Part shown: one piece after another, positions 1-9,316 of the stretch
Numbering within the stretch: the stretch's first letter is position 1
How the letters are laid out: every line of letters starts with the position of its first letter
Notes under the pieces: model-generated
Told to the model about the DNA's origin: nothing
Seen by the model: the letters and a program-made list of their open reading frames with translations, nothing else
Database searches by the model: none
Translations under genes and position numbers: made by a program
DNA from: Anaerofustis stercorihominis DSM 17244
GTDB taxonomy: Bacteria; Bacillota; Clostridia; Eubacteriales; Anaerofustaceae
DNA length: 64,000 bases
Assembly (NCBI RefSeq): GCF_000154825.1
Contig: NZ_DS560018.1
Location: 112,480 to 176,479 of the forward strand
Reading direction: 5' to 3'

Positions 1-300
1 TCCGGTTGCTCCTCCCGGTTCCAAATTAACAGTTAATACGCCTTTTCTAGGATATACTCCGCATCTTGCAGTACCGCCGCAGTCTACTATAACAACTGCC
101 ATTTCATCATCCGGTACCCCTGTTGAAAACGCATCTATTGCTTCCGCACCTGTCAAATCTGCTATATATTGTGCTACGGGATGTATACCACCGCCGGTAA
201 CACTGGCAATCTTATTTTTCTTTTCTGTCGGTTGTATAACTAACGGTCCACCCCAACCTTGTGATCCTTTTTCAATTATAACGGCTTTAAATTTACTCAC
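1..300 (-). CDS. srlE: PTS glucitol/sorbitol EIIB(C) subunit SrlE, N-terminal part
   Basis: Membrane PTS component that phosphorylates incoming sorbitol (glucitol). The 100 visible residues match the EIIBC-GUT N-terminal domain: an early GWGGP segment and, at residues 73-84, the DCGGTARCGVYP stretch that carries the phosphocysteine in this family (Cys74 and Cys80 are both present). The start is GTG, with AGGAGA about six bases upstream. The gene runs off the left edge, so the C-terminal membrane part, and probably EIIA and a sorbitol-6-phosphate dehydrogenase, lie outside. It follows srlA with only 15 bp between them, in the same direction, and is the last visible gene of the srlA-led operon. 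Confidence 0.93.
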   Translation of the reverse strand, partial: MSKFKAVIIEKGSQGWGGPLVIQPTEKKNKIASVTGGGIHPVAQYIADLTGAEAIDAFSTGVPDDEMAVVIVDCGGTARCGVYPRKGVLTVNLEPGGATG

Positions 301-315
301 TTTTATTTCTCCTTT

Positions 316-840
316 CTATGCATTTACGCTTTTCTTATTCATGATTGCGTAAATTCTTTCTGTTACAACGCCTCTGATTAAGATTACAACGACACCAACC
401 AAGAAATATCGGAGTGCCAAAGGTGTAGTACTAAGATTTAACTTAGTTAGACCGTTCGCAATACCCAAGAAAACGAAAAGTTCACCGGCATTTGCATGTG
501 GGAATAATCCTGTTATCGGATGGCAGAATGAAACTGTTGAATCATAGAATGCAACCTTATGTTCTTCTTTTAAGAAACGACCGAAAGAATATGCCATTGG
601 GTTACATAGGAAGAACATCGCAAGCACAGGCATTAAAGTATATCTGGTAATAAAGCTTTTTGATAATATCTTCATGAATTTATCAACTCTCTCTTCACCG
701 ATTATTTTAATAAGAGCATTGATAGCTGTTATCAAAACAATAAGTGTAGGGATGATACCGGTTACCCAGCCGATAAACTGCTCTCCTCCTGCATTAAATA
801 ATCCAATAAAACCTTCTGCAAGTTTTGTTAAGAATTCCAT
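316..840 (-). CDS. srlA: PTS glucitol/sorbitol EIIC subunit SrlA
   Basis: Integral membrane subunit of the sorbitol permease. The 174 residues have the length and sequence character of EIIC2-GUT proteins, with hydrophobic segments near residues 24-46, 67-85 and 117-160. A conserved central part contains FGRFLKEEHKVAFYDS, followed by CHPITGLFPHANAGELFVF. AAGGAG lies upstream of the ATG. It sits between gutM and srlE in the order regulator-gutM-srlA-srlE that is usual for Gram-positive glucitol operons. Function rests on family similarity; the actual hexitol transported is inferred. Confidence 0.93.
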   Translation of the reverse strand: MEFLTKLAEGFIGLFNAGGEQFIGWVTGIIPTLIVLITAINALIKIIGEERVDKFMKILSKSFITRYTLMPVLAMFFLCNPMAYSFGRFLKEEHKVAFYDSTVSFCHPITGLFPHANAGELFVFLGIANGLTKLNLSTTPLALRYFLVGVVVILIRGVVTERIYAIMNKKSVNA

Positions 841-907
841 TAAAATTCTCCTTTCTATTATTTTTTATATTCTATGAAAGACTATCGTCTTAACATACAA
901 AATATAT

Positions 908-1360
908 CTATGCATTTTCCGCTATCGTATCACCTCCGATTAATTCTTCTTCACTCATTTCTGCTGCTTTGCTTTTTTCCAAAACCCCTATAAGTCCATT
1001 CACAGCTTGAAGCAAAGCGCTTCCTTTTTCTCTTCTTTTTTTACTTCTGAATGTTTTTACCTTAAGTTCTTCTTCCGATTTGATTTCGTAAACAGATTTT
1101 CCAACCAAATCATCAAATGGTTTAAATCTGGCAAATACACTGAATCCATTTATCATTTGACCCTTAGTAACAAGTCCGTTATTATCGCATGCTAGTATAA
1201 CGATGACTCCGTATACGAAATACTGTTTATCTTTTCCTACACTGACGTTTCCGTACTTATGTACGTCATTGAATGAAACACTGAAATTCTTAGCTTGTTT
1301 ATATGTAAGCAAAGAATTAAAAATCATAAGTACAAATGCAGCTAAAAATATTTTCCACAT
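908..1360 (-). CDS. gutM: GutM-like glucitol operon activator
   Basis: Small membrane-anchored protein of the GutM family, which in enteric bacteria works as an accessory activator of the glucitol operon. It has one N-terminal hydrophobic segment (residues 2-17), then a basic/aromatic middle with repeated positive charges and an acidic tail. I chose the ATG that begins MWKIFLAA because AAAGGATG lies about ten bases upstream. An in-frame TTG seven codons earlier has no good ribosome site. It starts 23 bp after the stop of the SorC-type regulator and precedes srlA, so the four genes probably form one transcript. Its mechanism in Clostridia is not established by anything visible here. Confidence 0.8.
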   Translation of the reverse strand: MWKIFLAAFVLMIFNSLLTYKQAKNFSVSFNDVHKYGNVSVGKDKQYFVYGVIVILACDNNGLVTKGQMINGFSVFARFKPFDDLVGKSVYEIKSEEELKVKTFRSKKRREKGSALLQAVNGLIGVLEKSKAAEMSEEELIGGDTIAENA

Positions 1361-1383
1361 AATTATCCAACATCCTTTCAACT

Positions 1384-2328
1384 CTACTTATCGAGTAATA
1401 ACTTCGCAGTTTCTGCATTGGTCACCAAAACATTTATAAGTTTTCCGTTTATCGCTCCGTAAATCGCATCCAATTTTTCTTTACCGGAACTTATCCCAAC
1501 GACTCTTTTGATTTTTCTCAAATTATCGATCTTAAATCCAAAGACATATTTATTATAAGAATAGTTTGTATCCCCGTTTATATCATACATTTGAAGGCAT
1601 ATATCCCCTACTATACCCATATTCCTCATTTCATCGATATCTTCATTATTGTAATATCCGGTTTCCATCATAGTGGAACCTTCCACCGCAGTTCCTATAC
1701 CTACGACTGCCGTAGTCATCTTATCCATTAAATCAAGGACCTGTTTGATATGTATGTCATTTTTAAGGCTATCCATTAAATTTTTATCCATTATCATTGC
1801 CGGAGCATGCAAAAGATGATATTCACCGCCGAATGCTCTGGAAAAATCAATTACGACTTGATTACAGTGATACTCTATACCAACTTGCCCCATACCTCCA
1901 AGGAGAGGTATGAAAGAGATATTTCTAGGTTTTTCTTGTCTAATATGAGGAGCAATTGTTTTTATCGTTTTACCCATGGAAAGTCCGACAATCTCGCCGT
2001 CCTTTAACGCTCTTTGAAGGTATGAGGCACAAGCTTTTCCTAAATAATCCTGTTCATAAGCTACATCGACGGCATCTGAAGCTATGATGACTTCATGAAG
2101 TCCGAATTTTTCTTCCAAGGCTTTTTCCAGCTTATAGTAATTATTTTTTAGCGGATTGATAACTTCAATTTTTACAATCCCTTCATTCTTGGCATTTTTA
2201 AGAATTCTTGACACGGTAGCTCTGGAAATTTCGAGTTTTTGTGCAATTTCTTCTTGTCTCATATCGTTATTGTAATAAAGGTCACATACTTTAACCATTA
2301 GTCTAGTATCATCAAAAACTTTTTTCAT
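1384..2328 (-). CDS. SorC/DeoR-type sugar-responsive transcriptional regulator
   Basis: DNA-binding regulator of 314 residues. The N-terminal helix-turn-helix (about residues 17-50, with MRQEEIAQKLEISRATVSRI) is followed by the SorC sugar-binding domain, which has the fold of sugar-phosphate isomerases (GLSMGKTIK, IPLLGGMGQVG, VVGIGTAVEGS). Family members bind a phosphorylated sugar. From its position at the head of gutM-srlA-srlE the likely effector is sorbitol 6-phosphate, but that is inference. AGGAGG precedes the ATG and a well-spaced promoter lies about 100 bp upstream, so it is probably the first gene of the operon and may regulate itself. Confidence 0.88.
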   Translation of the reverse strand: MKKVFDDTRLMVKVCDLYYNNDMRQEEIAQKLEISRATVSRILKNAKNEGIVKIEVINPLKNNYYKLEKALEEKFGLHEVIIASDAVDVAYEQDYLGKACASYLQRALKDGEIVGLSMGKTIKTIAPHIRQEKPRNISFIPLLGGMGQVGIEYHCNQVVIDFSRAFGGEYHLLHAPAMIMDKNLMDSLKNDIHIKQVLDLMDKMTTAVVGIGTAVEGSTMMETGYYNNEDIDEMRNMGIVGDICLQMYDINGDTNYSYNKYVFGFKIDNLRKIKRVVGISSGKEKLDAIYGAINGKLINVLVTNAETAKLLLDK

Positions 2329-2423
2329 GAAATTTCCTCCTATTTTGCCTATTGAAATTTATTTCTATCTGTTTTATTTTTACATTTGTTCAGCATTTGA
2401 AATATTGTTCTTATTACGCTTTT

Positions 2424-2452
2424 ATAATAATCCAATAAGAGTAAAAAGTCAA
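2424..2452 (-). promoter_or_regulatory. Sigma-A type promoter for the sorbitol operon
   Basis: On the minus strand TTGACT (2447-2452) and TATTAT (2424-2429) are separated by exactly 17 bases, upstream of the SorC-type regulator. No other candidate of this quality lies between the divergent flanks. Confidence 0.6.
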
Positions 2453-2593
2453 CTGTTATTTTATAAATAAATCAAAAAAATTATTGCAAAAAACAAATCA
2501 AATATCTCCATTTATTTTCAAAGTAAAAGAAACAAATAGAATTATATAATTTTCTATTAATATTCTTGCTCATATTTCGCGGTAAAAAAAATA

Positions 2594-2625
2594 AAAAAGA
2601 CACTCCTTAAAGTGTCTTTCTTTTA
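2594..2625 (-). terminator. Terminator of the polysaccharide deacetylase gene
   Basis: AAAGACACT and AGTGTCTTT form a nine-base-pair stem, followed on the minus strand by a T-rich tract. It lies directly after the stop codon of the deacetylase gene. Confidence 0.85.
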
Positions 2626-4050
2626 TTAATTATTTATCCCATGATGAGGAGCATAAGAATTTTCATCTATAGCTTTAAATATATATCCTCTTTTTTTGTA
2701 TTTTTTAATTATTTTTGGAAGAGAGTCTACTGTCGTATTCTTCGCATCTGTATCGTGGAAAAGGATATTAATATTTTTCTCTTTACACATAGTCGCATTT
2801 TTTACTAACGTACCCACCGCAACTTCACTTCCGGAAGCATCAGTTGAATCACAGTTCCAGTCATAATACTGGTACCCCCTGTTTAAAACTTCCTTTGTAA
2901 GTTTTGTCATCAAACCCTTTTTATAGGCTCTGCTTACGGTATTTGAAGATCCGCCGGGAAATCTGATATATTTAGGAGAATATCCGATTATACCCTTTAC
3001 CATATTTTCAAGCTTGTTTAAATCTTCAAAATAAGCTTTTTCGGATTTATAAACTTTTTCATAATCATGAGTATATGTATGAAGGGCAATGGTATGTCCT
3101 TTATCATGTGCGACTTTGATTAAATGATTATATTTTTTCCCGTTACCCGTAACAAAAAATGTCGCTTTAACATTATATTTATCTAGGATATCAAGTATTT
3201 TTTTTGTATTTGCCGAAGGTCCGTCATCAAATGTCAAATATACAATTTTCTTTTTATTTTCCTTAGTTGTACCAATAGGTTTTACTATATTTACAGTCCT
3301 CTGCAATGTTACGGTATTGCCGGATCTATCCGTAGCTGTATATGAAACCTTATAACTTCCCGGTTTATTAACATCCACGTTTGATGAATTTACCGATAAT
3401 TTTGGAGAAGGGTCGTGATCGTCTTCAACCAAAACTCCCTTTTTTAAACTAAGTTTACCGCCCTCTACAATATCCAAAGGCTGCAAGTTTGAAATTTTTG
3501 GAGGTACTTCGTCTTTAACTACCTTAACAACGACATTTTTTTCTGTCTCATTCCCACCTGCATCGGCAACTATGACCCCAACGTCATATTCTCCCTTATC
3601 GCGGAAATCATAATCTTCCTTAAATCGTACGGTAGTATTTGTAGCGTCTTTAATGTTTTTAACCAGCTTATCGGGTTTGATCTTTATTCCAGCTTCAATA
3701 GTCACAGGCACTGTATCGAATGAAGGAGGTGTCGTGTCTTTTACATTTACTTTAATGGGGTATTCCTTGCCATGATATTTATAAATAATAGTATATGTAC
3801 CGAGCTTATTTATATTTACCTTACTGTCATCAATAACTACAGCATCTTTGGAGCCGAAGAATGTATACTTTATATTATCCTTAGAATTCAATTTATTATT
3901 TATTTCCAAATCTATCGAAGAATTTGCAAATACTATCGGTGAAATTATTATTTTAAGTAAAAAAATCAAGCATACGATAGCTATCCCAAAAGCTATAAAA
4001 ACTCTTTTATCTATTTTCTTTATATCTAAATTTTTTAAATCTATTTTCAT
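2626..4050 (-). CDS. Membrane-anchored polysaccharide deacetylase with Ig-like repeats
   Basis: Extracellular carbohydrate esterase family 4 enzyme, probably removing acetyl groups from peptidoglycan amino sugars. An N-terminal membrane anchor (about 15-36) is followed by three Ig-like modules (about 45-258, with the repeated 'TPPSF' and 'VPPKIS' module starts). A NodB domain spans about 266-460. Catalytic features are TFDDGP (273-278), the metal-binding HTYTH (324-328), RFPGG (363-367) and LFHDT (430-434). The substrate is inferred: PgdA/PdaA-like proteins act on GlcNAc or MurNAc, and the sequence does not decide which. It is a single gene with its own ribosome site and terminator. Confidence 0.88.
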   Translation of the reverse strand: MKIDLKNLDIKKIDKRVFIAFGIAIVCLIFLLKIIISPIVFANSSIDLEINNKLNSKDNIKYTFFGSKDAVVIDDSKVNINKLGTYTIIYKYHGKEYPIKVNVKDTTPPSFDTVPVTIEAGIKIKPDKLVKNIKDATNTTVRFKEDYDFRDKGEYDVGVIVADAGGNETEKNVVVKVVKDEVPPKISNLQPLDIVEGGKLSLKKGVLVEDDHDPSPKLSVNSSNVDVNKPGSYKVSYTATDRSGNTVTLQRTVNIVKPIGTTKENKKKIVYLTFDDGPSANTKKILDILDKYNVKATFFVTGNGKKYNHLIKVAHDKGHTIALHTYTHDYEKVYKSEKAYFEDLNKLENMVKGIIGYSPKYIRFPGGSSNTVSRAYKKGLMTKLTKEVLNRGYQYYDWNCDSTDASGSEVAVGTLVKNATMCKEKNINILFHDTDAKNTTVDSLPKIIKKYKKRGYIFKAIDENSYAPHHGINN

Positions 4051-4156
4051 TTACTAAGCCTCTTATATATCCATGTAATGATGAGATTATAACAAATTTC
4101 GACAAACTTAGCAATGAAGATAAAGTAAATCAAATATTAAGTTTTTATTAAGTTAC

Positions 4157-4193
4157 AAAAAAAGCATACAGACTAATTCTATACGCTTTTTAT
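4157..4193 (-). terminator. Terminator of the mnmE-mnmG-noc operon
   Basis: On the minus strand GCGTATAGA pairs with TCTGTATGC (two G-U pairs) around a short loop, followed by seven T. It lies just after the stop of the Noc-like gene. Confidence 0.75.
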
Positions 4194-4204
4194 AACTTGT
4201 TATT

Positions 4205-4987
4205 TTATTTTTTAGGTATTGTTATTACGACTTCTATCCTGTCATCAAAGTCTTTTTCCTTATAGTCACACTCAAGTCCCGTGTTAAAAATACTCTTATA
4301 TGCCTGTTTTATGGTATTCGTATAAATTTTATAATTAAAAATATTTTTAACATTGGTTTTAGAAGAATTTATGACGATTTCCTGCTTTAATCGTTCAACC
4401 AAAAGCTCGGAATTTTTTACATTTAAATCTTTCTTCGCAATTTCCTTTGCGGCTTTTAATCTCATATTACTGTCCGGCAGAGAGAGAAGACACCTTGCAT
4501 GACGCTGAGTAAGATTGTTTTCTATGATTATATGTAAAACTTCTTCATCAAGATTTAAAAGCCTAACCAAATTAGAAATGGTAGATTGTTTTTTACCTAT
4601 CCTGCTTGCAAGTTCTTCCTGACTCATACCATATTCGCTCATTATTTTCTTATAACTTAAAGCTTCTTCATAAAAATTCAAATTTTCCCTTTGAATATTT
4701 TCTATCAGAGCTATCAAATCATTTTCTTCACTGTTGATAGAAACGATAATACAAGGGATTTTATCTAAACCGGCAAGCTTACTTGCTCTTAATCTTCTTT
4801 CACCGCTGACTACTTCATAAGAATTATATCCTTTTTGTCTAACCGTGATGGGCTGAATTATACCAAGACTTCTTATCGATTCGGAAAGTTCTTTAATGCT
4901 TTCTTCATCAAAATATTTCCTTGGTTGATCTTTGTTTGCTGAAATCAGTGATATATCCAGTTCTTTAACTTTTTTTACGTTTGCCAC
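4205..4987 (-). CDS. noc: ParB-family nucleoid occlusion protein, Noc-like
   Basis: CTP-dependent DNA-clamp protein of the ParB/Noc family, 260 residues from the GTG chosen here. That GTG is preceded by GGGGGA, while an upstream in-frame TTG has no such site. The ParB nuclease-like domain carries GERRLRA (62-68). A helix-turn-helix follows at about 121-145 (MSQEELASRIGKKQSTI). Gln134 and Arg162 (in QRHARCL) match two positions that differ between Noc and ParB proteins, where ParB has Arg and Gly. No parA (soj) lies next to it. It begins 10 bp after mnmG, the usual noc/parB neighbourhood. The alternative is a chromosomal ParB; nearby residues are not all Noc-like, so the assignment is moderate. 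Confidence 0.72.
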   Translation of the reverse strand: MANVKKVKELDISLISANKDQPRKYFDEESIKELSESIRSLGIIQPITVRQKGYNSYEVVSGERRLRASKLAGLDKIPCIIVSINSEENDLIALIENIQRENLNFYEEALSYKKIMSEYGMSQEELASRIGKKQSTISNLVRLLNLDEEVLHIIIENNLTQRHARCLLSLPDSNMRLKAAKEIAKKDLNVKNSELLVERLKQEIVINSSKTNVKNIFNYKIYTNTIKQAYKSIFNTGLECDYKEKDFDDRIEVVITIPKK

Positions 4988-4997
4988 TTCTATCCCC

Positions 4998-6875
4998 CTA
5001 CTGTTTATTCTTTGCAAGTTCTATTAATAGTACATTAATATCCGACGGAGAGACCCCGGATATCCTTGAAGCCTGTCCTAAATTTTTTGGTCTTATATCT
5101 TCAAGTTTTTGTCTTGCTTCCAATCTCAAATTCTTTATTTCATTATAATTTATATCCTCGGGAAGTACTTTCTTCTCCATGGACTTAAATTTATCTATAC
5201 TCGCCTGCTGCTTTATAATATAATCATGATATTTTATTTGAATTTCCACTTGCTGCTTGACTCTCCTTGAAAGTTCAGGCCTGTTTTCATCAAATATTTT
5301 TGTATCATCATAACTGATTTTTGGTCTTTTTATGAGGTCATATACCGTTATTGTATTTTTAAGAGGTGTTGTCCCTATGCTTTCCAGCTTGATATTATTT
5401 TCATTGCTTGGAGTGATTTTTATCTCTTTAAGTCTCGCCTTTTCTTTATTAACAGTTTCTTCATATCCAAGAAGACGTTCATATCTTTCTTTACTTATAA
5501 GCCCCTGCTCAAAACCGTAAGGAGTAAGCCTTAAATCCGCATTGTCCTGTCTTAAAAGAAGTCTGTATTCAACTCTGGAAGTGAACATCCTGTAAGGCTC
5601 TTTCGTGCCTTTTGTAGTAATATCGTCAATAAGGACACCTATATAACTGCTTGACCTGTCCAGTATCAAAGGCTCTCTGTTTTGAACGTAATTTGCGGCA
5701 TTAATTCCTGCAATCAATCCCTGTGCGGCAGCTTCCTCATATCCGCTGGTGCCGTTTATCTGTCCGGCAGTAAATAATCCTTTAACTATTTTACTTTCCA
5801 AAGATAACTCTATTTGAGTCGGTTCAACTGCATCATATTCAATAGCATAAGCTACTCTCATTATTTCTACATTTTCAAGTCCCTTAATAGTCCTTAAAAA
5901 TTTGACCTGAACATCTTCGGGAAGAGAAGAACTCATCCCCTGAAGGTACATCTCATTCGTATTCAGGCCTTCAGGTTCAACGAATAGCTGATGTCTTTCT
6001 TTATCGGCAAATCTGACTATTTTATCTTCTATACTCGGACAATATCTCGGACCTATACCCGTTATATTACCGCTGTATAAAGGAGAACGATGAAGATTAT
6101 CGTTTATTACCTCATGAGTTTTTTCATTTGTATAAGCAAGATAACAAGGCTGTTCATCATATTCCAAATCCTTATCCTCATTTTCAAAAGAAAAAGGAGT
6201 TATTTCTTTATCTCCGAACTGAATTTCCATTTTTGAAAAATCAATACTTCTTTTATTTACCCTTGCAGGAGTTCCGGTCTTTAATCTTAGAAGCTTAAAT
6301 CCAAGTTTTTTTAGGCTGTCACTTAGCTTATTTGCCGGGAAAATCCCGTTGGGACCGCCTGAATAGCTTACATCACCTATGATTATCCTTCCTTTTAGAT
6401 ATGTTCCCGAGCAGATAACTATAGCCTTAGTTTTATACATTGCTCCGGTATGAGTGATTACACCGCTAACTTTTCCGTCTTCGGTAAGTATCTCCACAGC
6501 TTCTTGCTGTTTCAAATCGAGATTATCGGTATTTTCGATAACAAACTTCATCTCTTCCTGATACTTTTTCTTATCCGCCTGTGCTCTAAGAGACTGAACG
6601 GCAACCCCCTTTGCGGTATTCAAAGTCTTGGTTTGAATGAATGTCTTATCTATGTTTTTACCCATTTCTCCGCCAAGTGCATCTATTTCTCTTACAAGGT
6701 GCCCCTTTCCCGTTCCTCCTATTGAAGGATTACAAGGCATCATTGCAAGAGCATCTAAATTAAGAGTTAAAAGGAGAGTACTGCTTCCTTTTCTCGCACT
6801 TGCAAGCGCAGCTTCACAGCCCGCATGTCCCGCACCTATTACTATAACATCGTATTCACCTGCTAAAAAACTCAT
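4998..6875 (-). CDS. mnmG: tRNA uridine-5-carboxymethylaminomethyl synthesis enzyme MnmG
   Basis: FAD-dependent enzyme that works with MnmE to place the carboxymethylaminomethyl group on the wobble uridine of several tRNAs. The 625 residues cover the full family length. Features are the N-terminal dinucleotide fold [14 protein letters not shown] (11-24), [13 protein letters not shown] (48-60), and the conserved Cys-containing [11 protein letters not shown] region. The C-terminal helical part ends with [11 protein letters not shown] and ISGVSPSDI. It starts 8 bp after the mnmE stop, so the two partner enzymes are co-transcribed. The rsmG gene that often follows mnmG is not here; a Noc-like gene follows directly. 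Confidence 0.97.
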   Translation of the reverse strand: MSFLAGEYDVIVIGAGHAGCEAALASARKGSSTLLLTLNLDALAMMPCNPSIGGTGKGHLVREIDALGGEMGKNIDKTFIQTKTLNTAKGVAVQSLRAQADKKKYQEEMKFVIENTDNLDLKQQEAVEILTEDGKVSGVITHTGAMYKTKAIVICSGTYLKGRIIIGDVSYSGGPNGIFPANKLSDSLKKLGFKLLRLKTGTPARVNKRSIDFSKMEIQFGDKEITPFSFENEDKDLEYDEQPCYLAYTNEKTHEVINDNLHRSPLYSGNITGIGPRYCPSIEDKIVRFADKERHQLFVEPEGLNTNEMYLQGMSSSLPEDVQVKFLRTIKGLENVEIMRVAYAIEYDAVEPTQIELSLESKIVKGLFTAGQINGTSGYEEAAAQGLIAGINAANYVQNREPLILDRSSSYIGVLIDDITTKGTKEPYRMFTSRVEYRLLLRQDNADLRLTPYGFEQGLISKERYERLLGYEETVNKEKARLKEIKITPSNENNIKLESIGTTPLKNTITVYDLIKRPKISYDDTKIFDENRPELSRRVKQQVEIQIKYHDYIIKQQASIDKFKSMEKKVLPEDINYNEIKNLRLEARQKLEDIRPKNLGQASRISGVSPSDINVLLIELAKNKQ

Positions 6876-6883
6876 TATTTCCT

Positions 6884-8260
6884 CTACTTTCCTAAACAGA
6901 AATTCTTAAATATTTCATCTATTATATCTTCGCTTGTAGTTTCTCCCGTTATGCCTCCAAGTTTATATAAAGCGGCATTTATATCTATTTCAACAAGATC
7001 TACCTCAAGTCCTTCATTTATCATTTTTATTGCATTATCAAAATCATCTCTTGCACCAATTAAAAGATTTTTATGTCTTATATTACTTACCAAAGTATTT
7101 CCTACGCCATCATCTTCACTTAACCCGGCAAGCTCATATATCTTATTTTCTATTTTCTCTATACCCTCTTTTTTAAGAGCGGAAATTTCAACTGTTTTAT
7201 AATTATCGAATGCTTTTACTGTATCTACATTTGTATTTAGATCCATCTTATTAAGTACAACCAACACTTCTTTATTATCCGGAAGCATTTTTATTATATC
7301 CATATCCTCAGTGTCAAGAGCTCTTGATGTATCTATACAAAATAATATGATATTACTTTCTTCAAGCATTTCAATTGATTTATCTATACCTATCTTTTCG
7401 ACTTTACTGTCTGCATTTCTAATTCCCGCAGTGTCTATAAATTTGACAGGAACACCTTTTATGTTCACCACTTCGTCTACAATGTCTCTCGTAGTACCGG
7501 CTTCTTCTGTTACGATAGCCTTATTTTCATTTATAAGTGCATTTAAAAGCTGGGACTTCCCAACATTGGGCTTACCTATAATGGCAACTTTTATCCCGTC
7601 TTTTAAAATCTCTCCTTTTTCAAAGGTAGAAATAATTTTATTAAGCTTATATTTCATGGAATTTATTAATTCCACTATTTCATTATTTGTTAAATCTTCT
7701 TCATCATATTCCGGATACTGAATAGTAACTTCAAGCCTTGCGAGCATGTTGGTAATATCAGCTTTTATTTCATCTATCTTACTTGACAAATCGCCTTTTA
7801 GAGAACTCATAGCACTCTTTGCAAAATTGGATGTTTTTGCTGTGATGATATCGCTGATAGCCTCAGCCTGAACCAAGTCTATCCTGCCGTTTAAAAAAGC
7901 TCTTTTTGTAAATTCTCCCGCTTCGGCAAGTCTCGCTCCGTTTTTAAGCACCAATGTAAGTACATCCTTTGTGACACTCATACCTCCATGGCAGTTGATT
8001 TCAATGACATCTTCAGCAGTAAAAGAATGTGGTTCGCACATCTTGGAAACAAGAACTTCATCTATTATCTCATTTGTATCTTTATTTACAATATGACCGT
8101 AGTTTATGGTATTTTTAGGAACATCAAAAATAGAACCTTTTTTCATCTTAAAGACTCTATCACATACTTCAAATGCTTCACTTCCGCTGATCCTAATAAT
8201 AGAAATACCACCATACCCCGATGGTGTTGCTATTGCAGCGATTGTATCTTCTTTAAACAT
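6884..8260 (-). CDS. mnmE: tRNA modification GTPase MnmE
   Basis: Folate- and GTP-dependent partner of MnmG in wobble-uridine modification. The N-terminal tetrahydrofolate-binding domain ([22 protein letters not shown]) is followed by a helical domain into which the G domain is inserted. G1 is GKPNVGKS (229-236), and the DTAG and NKMD motifs follow. The C terminus is CLGK, the Cys-containing tail needed for the modification reaction in this family (usually CIGK). Length (458) is normal. It is the first gene of mnmE-mnmG-noc. The rnpA-yidC-jag genes that commonly precede mnmE are absent; a 460-bp gene-free stretch lies upstream. Confidence 0.97.
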   Translation of the reverse strand: MFKEDTIAAIATPSGYGGISIIRISGSEAFEVCDRVFKMKKGSIFDVPKNTINYGHIVNKDTNEIIDEVLVSKMCEPHSFTAEDVIEINCHGGMSVTKDVLTLVLKNGARLAEAGEFTKRAFLNGRIDLVQAEAISDIITAKTSNFAKSAMSSLKGDLSSKIDEIKADITNMLARLEVTIQYPEYDEEDLTNNEIVELINSMKYKLNKIISTFEKGEILKDGIKVAIIGKPNVGKSQLLNALINENKAIVTEEAGTTRDIVDEVVNIKGVPVKFIDTAGIRNADSKVEKIGIDKSIEMLEESNIILFCIDTSRALDTEDMDIIKMLPDNKEVLVVLNKMDLNTNVDTVKAFDNYKTVEISALKKEGIEKIENKIYELAGLSEDDGVGNTLVSNIRHKNLLIGARDDFDNAIKMINEGLEVDLVEIDINAALYKLGGITGETTSEDIIDEIFKNFCLGK

Positions 8261-8720
8261 TTTTTACTCCTAAAACAAATATTTCCTGAAATTTATAAAT
8301 ATTTCCCGATTAACTTTTAAATTATATCATAATGAATATTAAATTGCTATATTCTATTTAAAGAAAATGATTGTCAATATTTATAAAAGTTTGATATGCC
8401 TATACAATATTTTGAATATAACTATTCTATATATATTTTTAGGGCACTACGCCTACTTCGCAGATTCCGCGCCCTAAATTTCTTATAAAAATTATTACTT
8501 ATTTTTATAATGTACTTTTATATAAATAAGAAGAATAAAGACATATTATATTATTATTAAATTGAGCATATAAAAAATAAAGTAAAGCTTAATGTAGTAT
8601 ATAAAAAACTTTAATTTAATCCAAAGTTCTTTAAAGTATAAAATTGTTTATTTTATGTGAAATCTCCTTACAAAAGGTATAATACCCGTTAAACAAATAA
8701 AAAAGACTGCCTAGCAGTCT
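8261..8720. other. Gene-free stretch upstream of mnmE
   Basis: I see no gene here. On the minus strand a TATAAT-like box occurs about 60 bp upstream of mnmE, without a convincing -35. The stretch holds one copy of a dispersed hairpin element (8441-8475) and the terminator of the next operon (8699-8722). The rest is AT-rich with no further recognisable signal. Confidence 0.6.
8441..8475. repeat. Dispersed structured element, copy A
   Basis: A short palindrome-like element also found at 39064-39106 and 58553-58591. The outer stem is AGGGC/GCCCT, with internal-loop strands ACTACGCCT and AGATTCCGC and an apical loop CTTCG. The apical stem is shorter here (CTA/CAG) than in the other copies. It lies downstream of the gene at 8721-9314 (minus strand) and upstream of mnmE. 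There is no U-tract, so it is not a simple terminator. Confidence 0.7.
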
Positions 8721-8722
8721 TT
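8699..8722 (-). terminator. Terminator of the yhaM operon
   Basis: A perfect nine-base-pair stem AAAGACTGC/GCAGTCTTT with a three-base loop, followed on the minus strand by a T-rich tract. It overlaps the last codon region of the membrane protein gene. Confidence 0.85.
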
Positions 8723-9314
8723 ATTTTTTACGTTTTCCTCTTTTTTTCTTGTTAGGCTTTGGTGCATACGCATATGCGGATTTACCTTTTTCTTTTCCTA
8801 CATTGAGTCTTGATATCCTGTTTATTTCATCATTATCTTCATAATCTATAAACATAATCTGAGTTGCATTTAAAAATCCAGATTTAGGTTTATATTTTAC
8901 ACTAAGACCCTTTTGTTTTTTTCTTTGTTCTATTTCATAAGATTCCATTTTATCATATGTTAAAGCACCGGTCATCGTACGAACTCCCCATTCGTACATT
9001 CCTCTTCCGCCTAAGACACACATGAACAGCGAATATGTAGCAAAACCAAAATATACTCCAATCAAACCTATTAAATAGAAAAATATTGTTTCATTTAAAA
9101 AATGCATAAAATCCAAAATCAATATACCAGCAATTATCAAACCCAAATATAATAATTGCCATGCGAAATCGGTATTTTGAAGTCCTTTCGGTGCCGCATA
9201 AATCATTTCTCCGAGTTTTTTATTATTTTTAACAAACCCTCCGAGTTTAATCGCAAGCATTCCGAAATATCCAATCATGAATACTATCAAAAGTGCGGTC
9301 ATTTGTACAGTCAT
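8721..9314 (-). CDS. Conserved membrane protein of unknown function
   Basis: I do not recognise this family with confidence. The 197 residues contain three predicted membrane segments (about 5-24, 51-70 and 75-100). A cytoplasmic-looking region follows with GRGMYEWGVRTMTGALTYDKMESYEI, and the tail (last 20 residues) is strongly basic (PNKKKRGKRKK). The GRGxYExG...G-LxYDK pattern recalls small Firmicutes DUF membrane proteins with a regulatory look, but I cannot name one safely. It begins 2 bp after the yhaM stop, so it is translationally linked to the exoribonuclease. It may act in RNA metabolism, or only share its transcript. Confidence 0.7.
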   Translation of the reverse strand: MTVQMTALLIVFMIGYFGMLAIKLGGFVKNNKKLGEMIYAAPKGLQNTDFAWQLLYLGLIIAGILILDFMHFLNETIFFYLIGLIGVYFGFATYSLFMCVLGGRGMYEWGVRTMTGALTYDKMESYEIEQRKKQKGLSVKYKPKSGFLNATQIMFIDYEDNDEINRISRLNVGKEKGKSAYAYAPKPNKKKRGKRKK

Positions 9315-9316
9315 TA

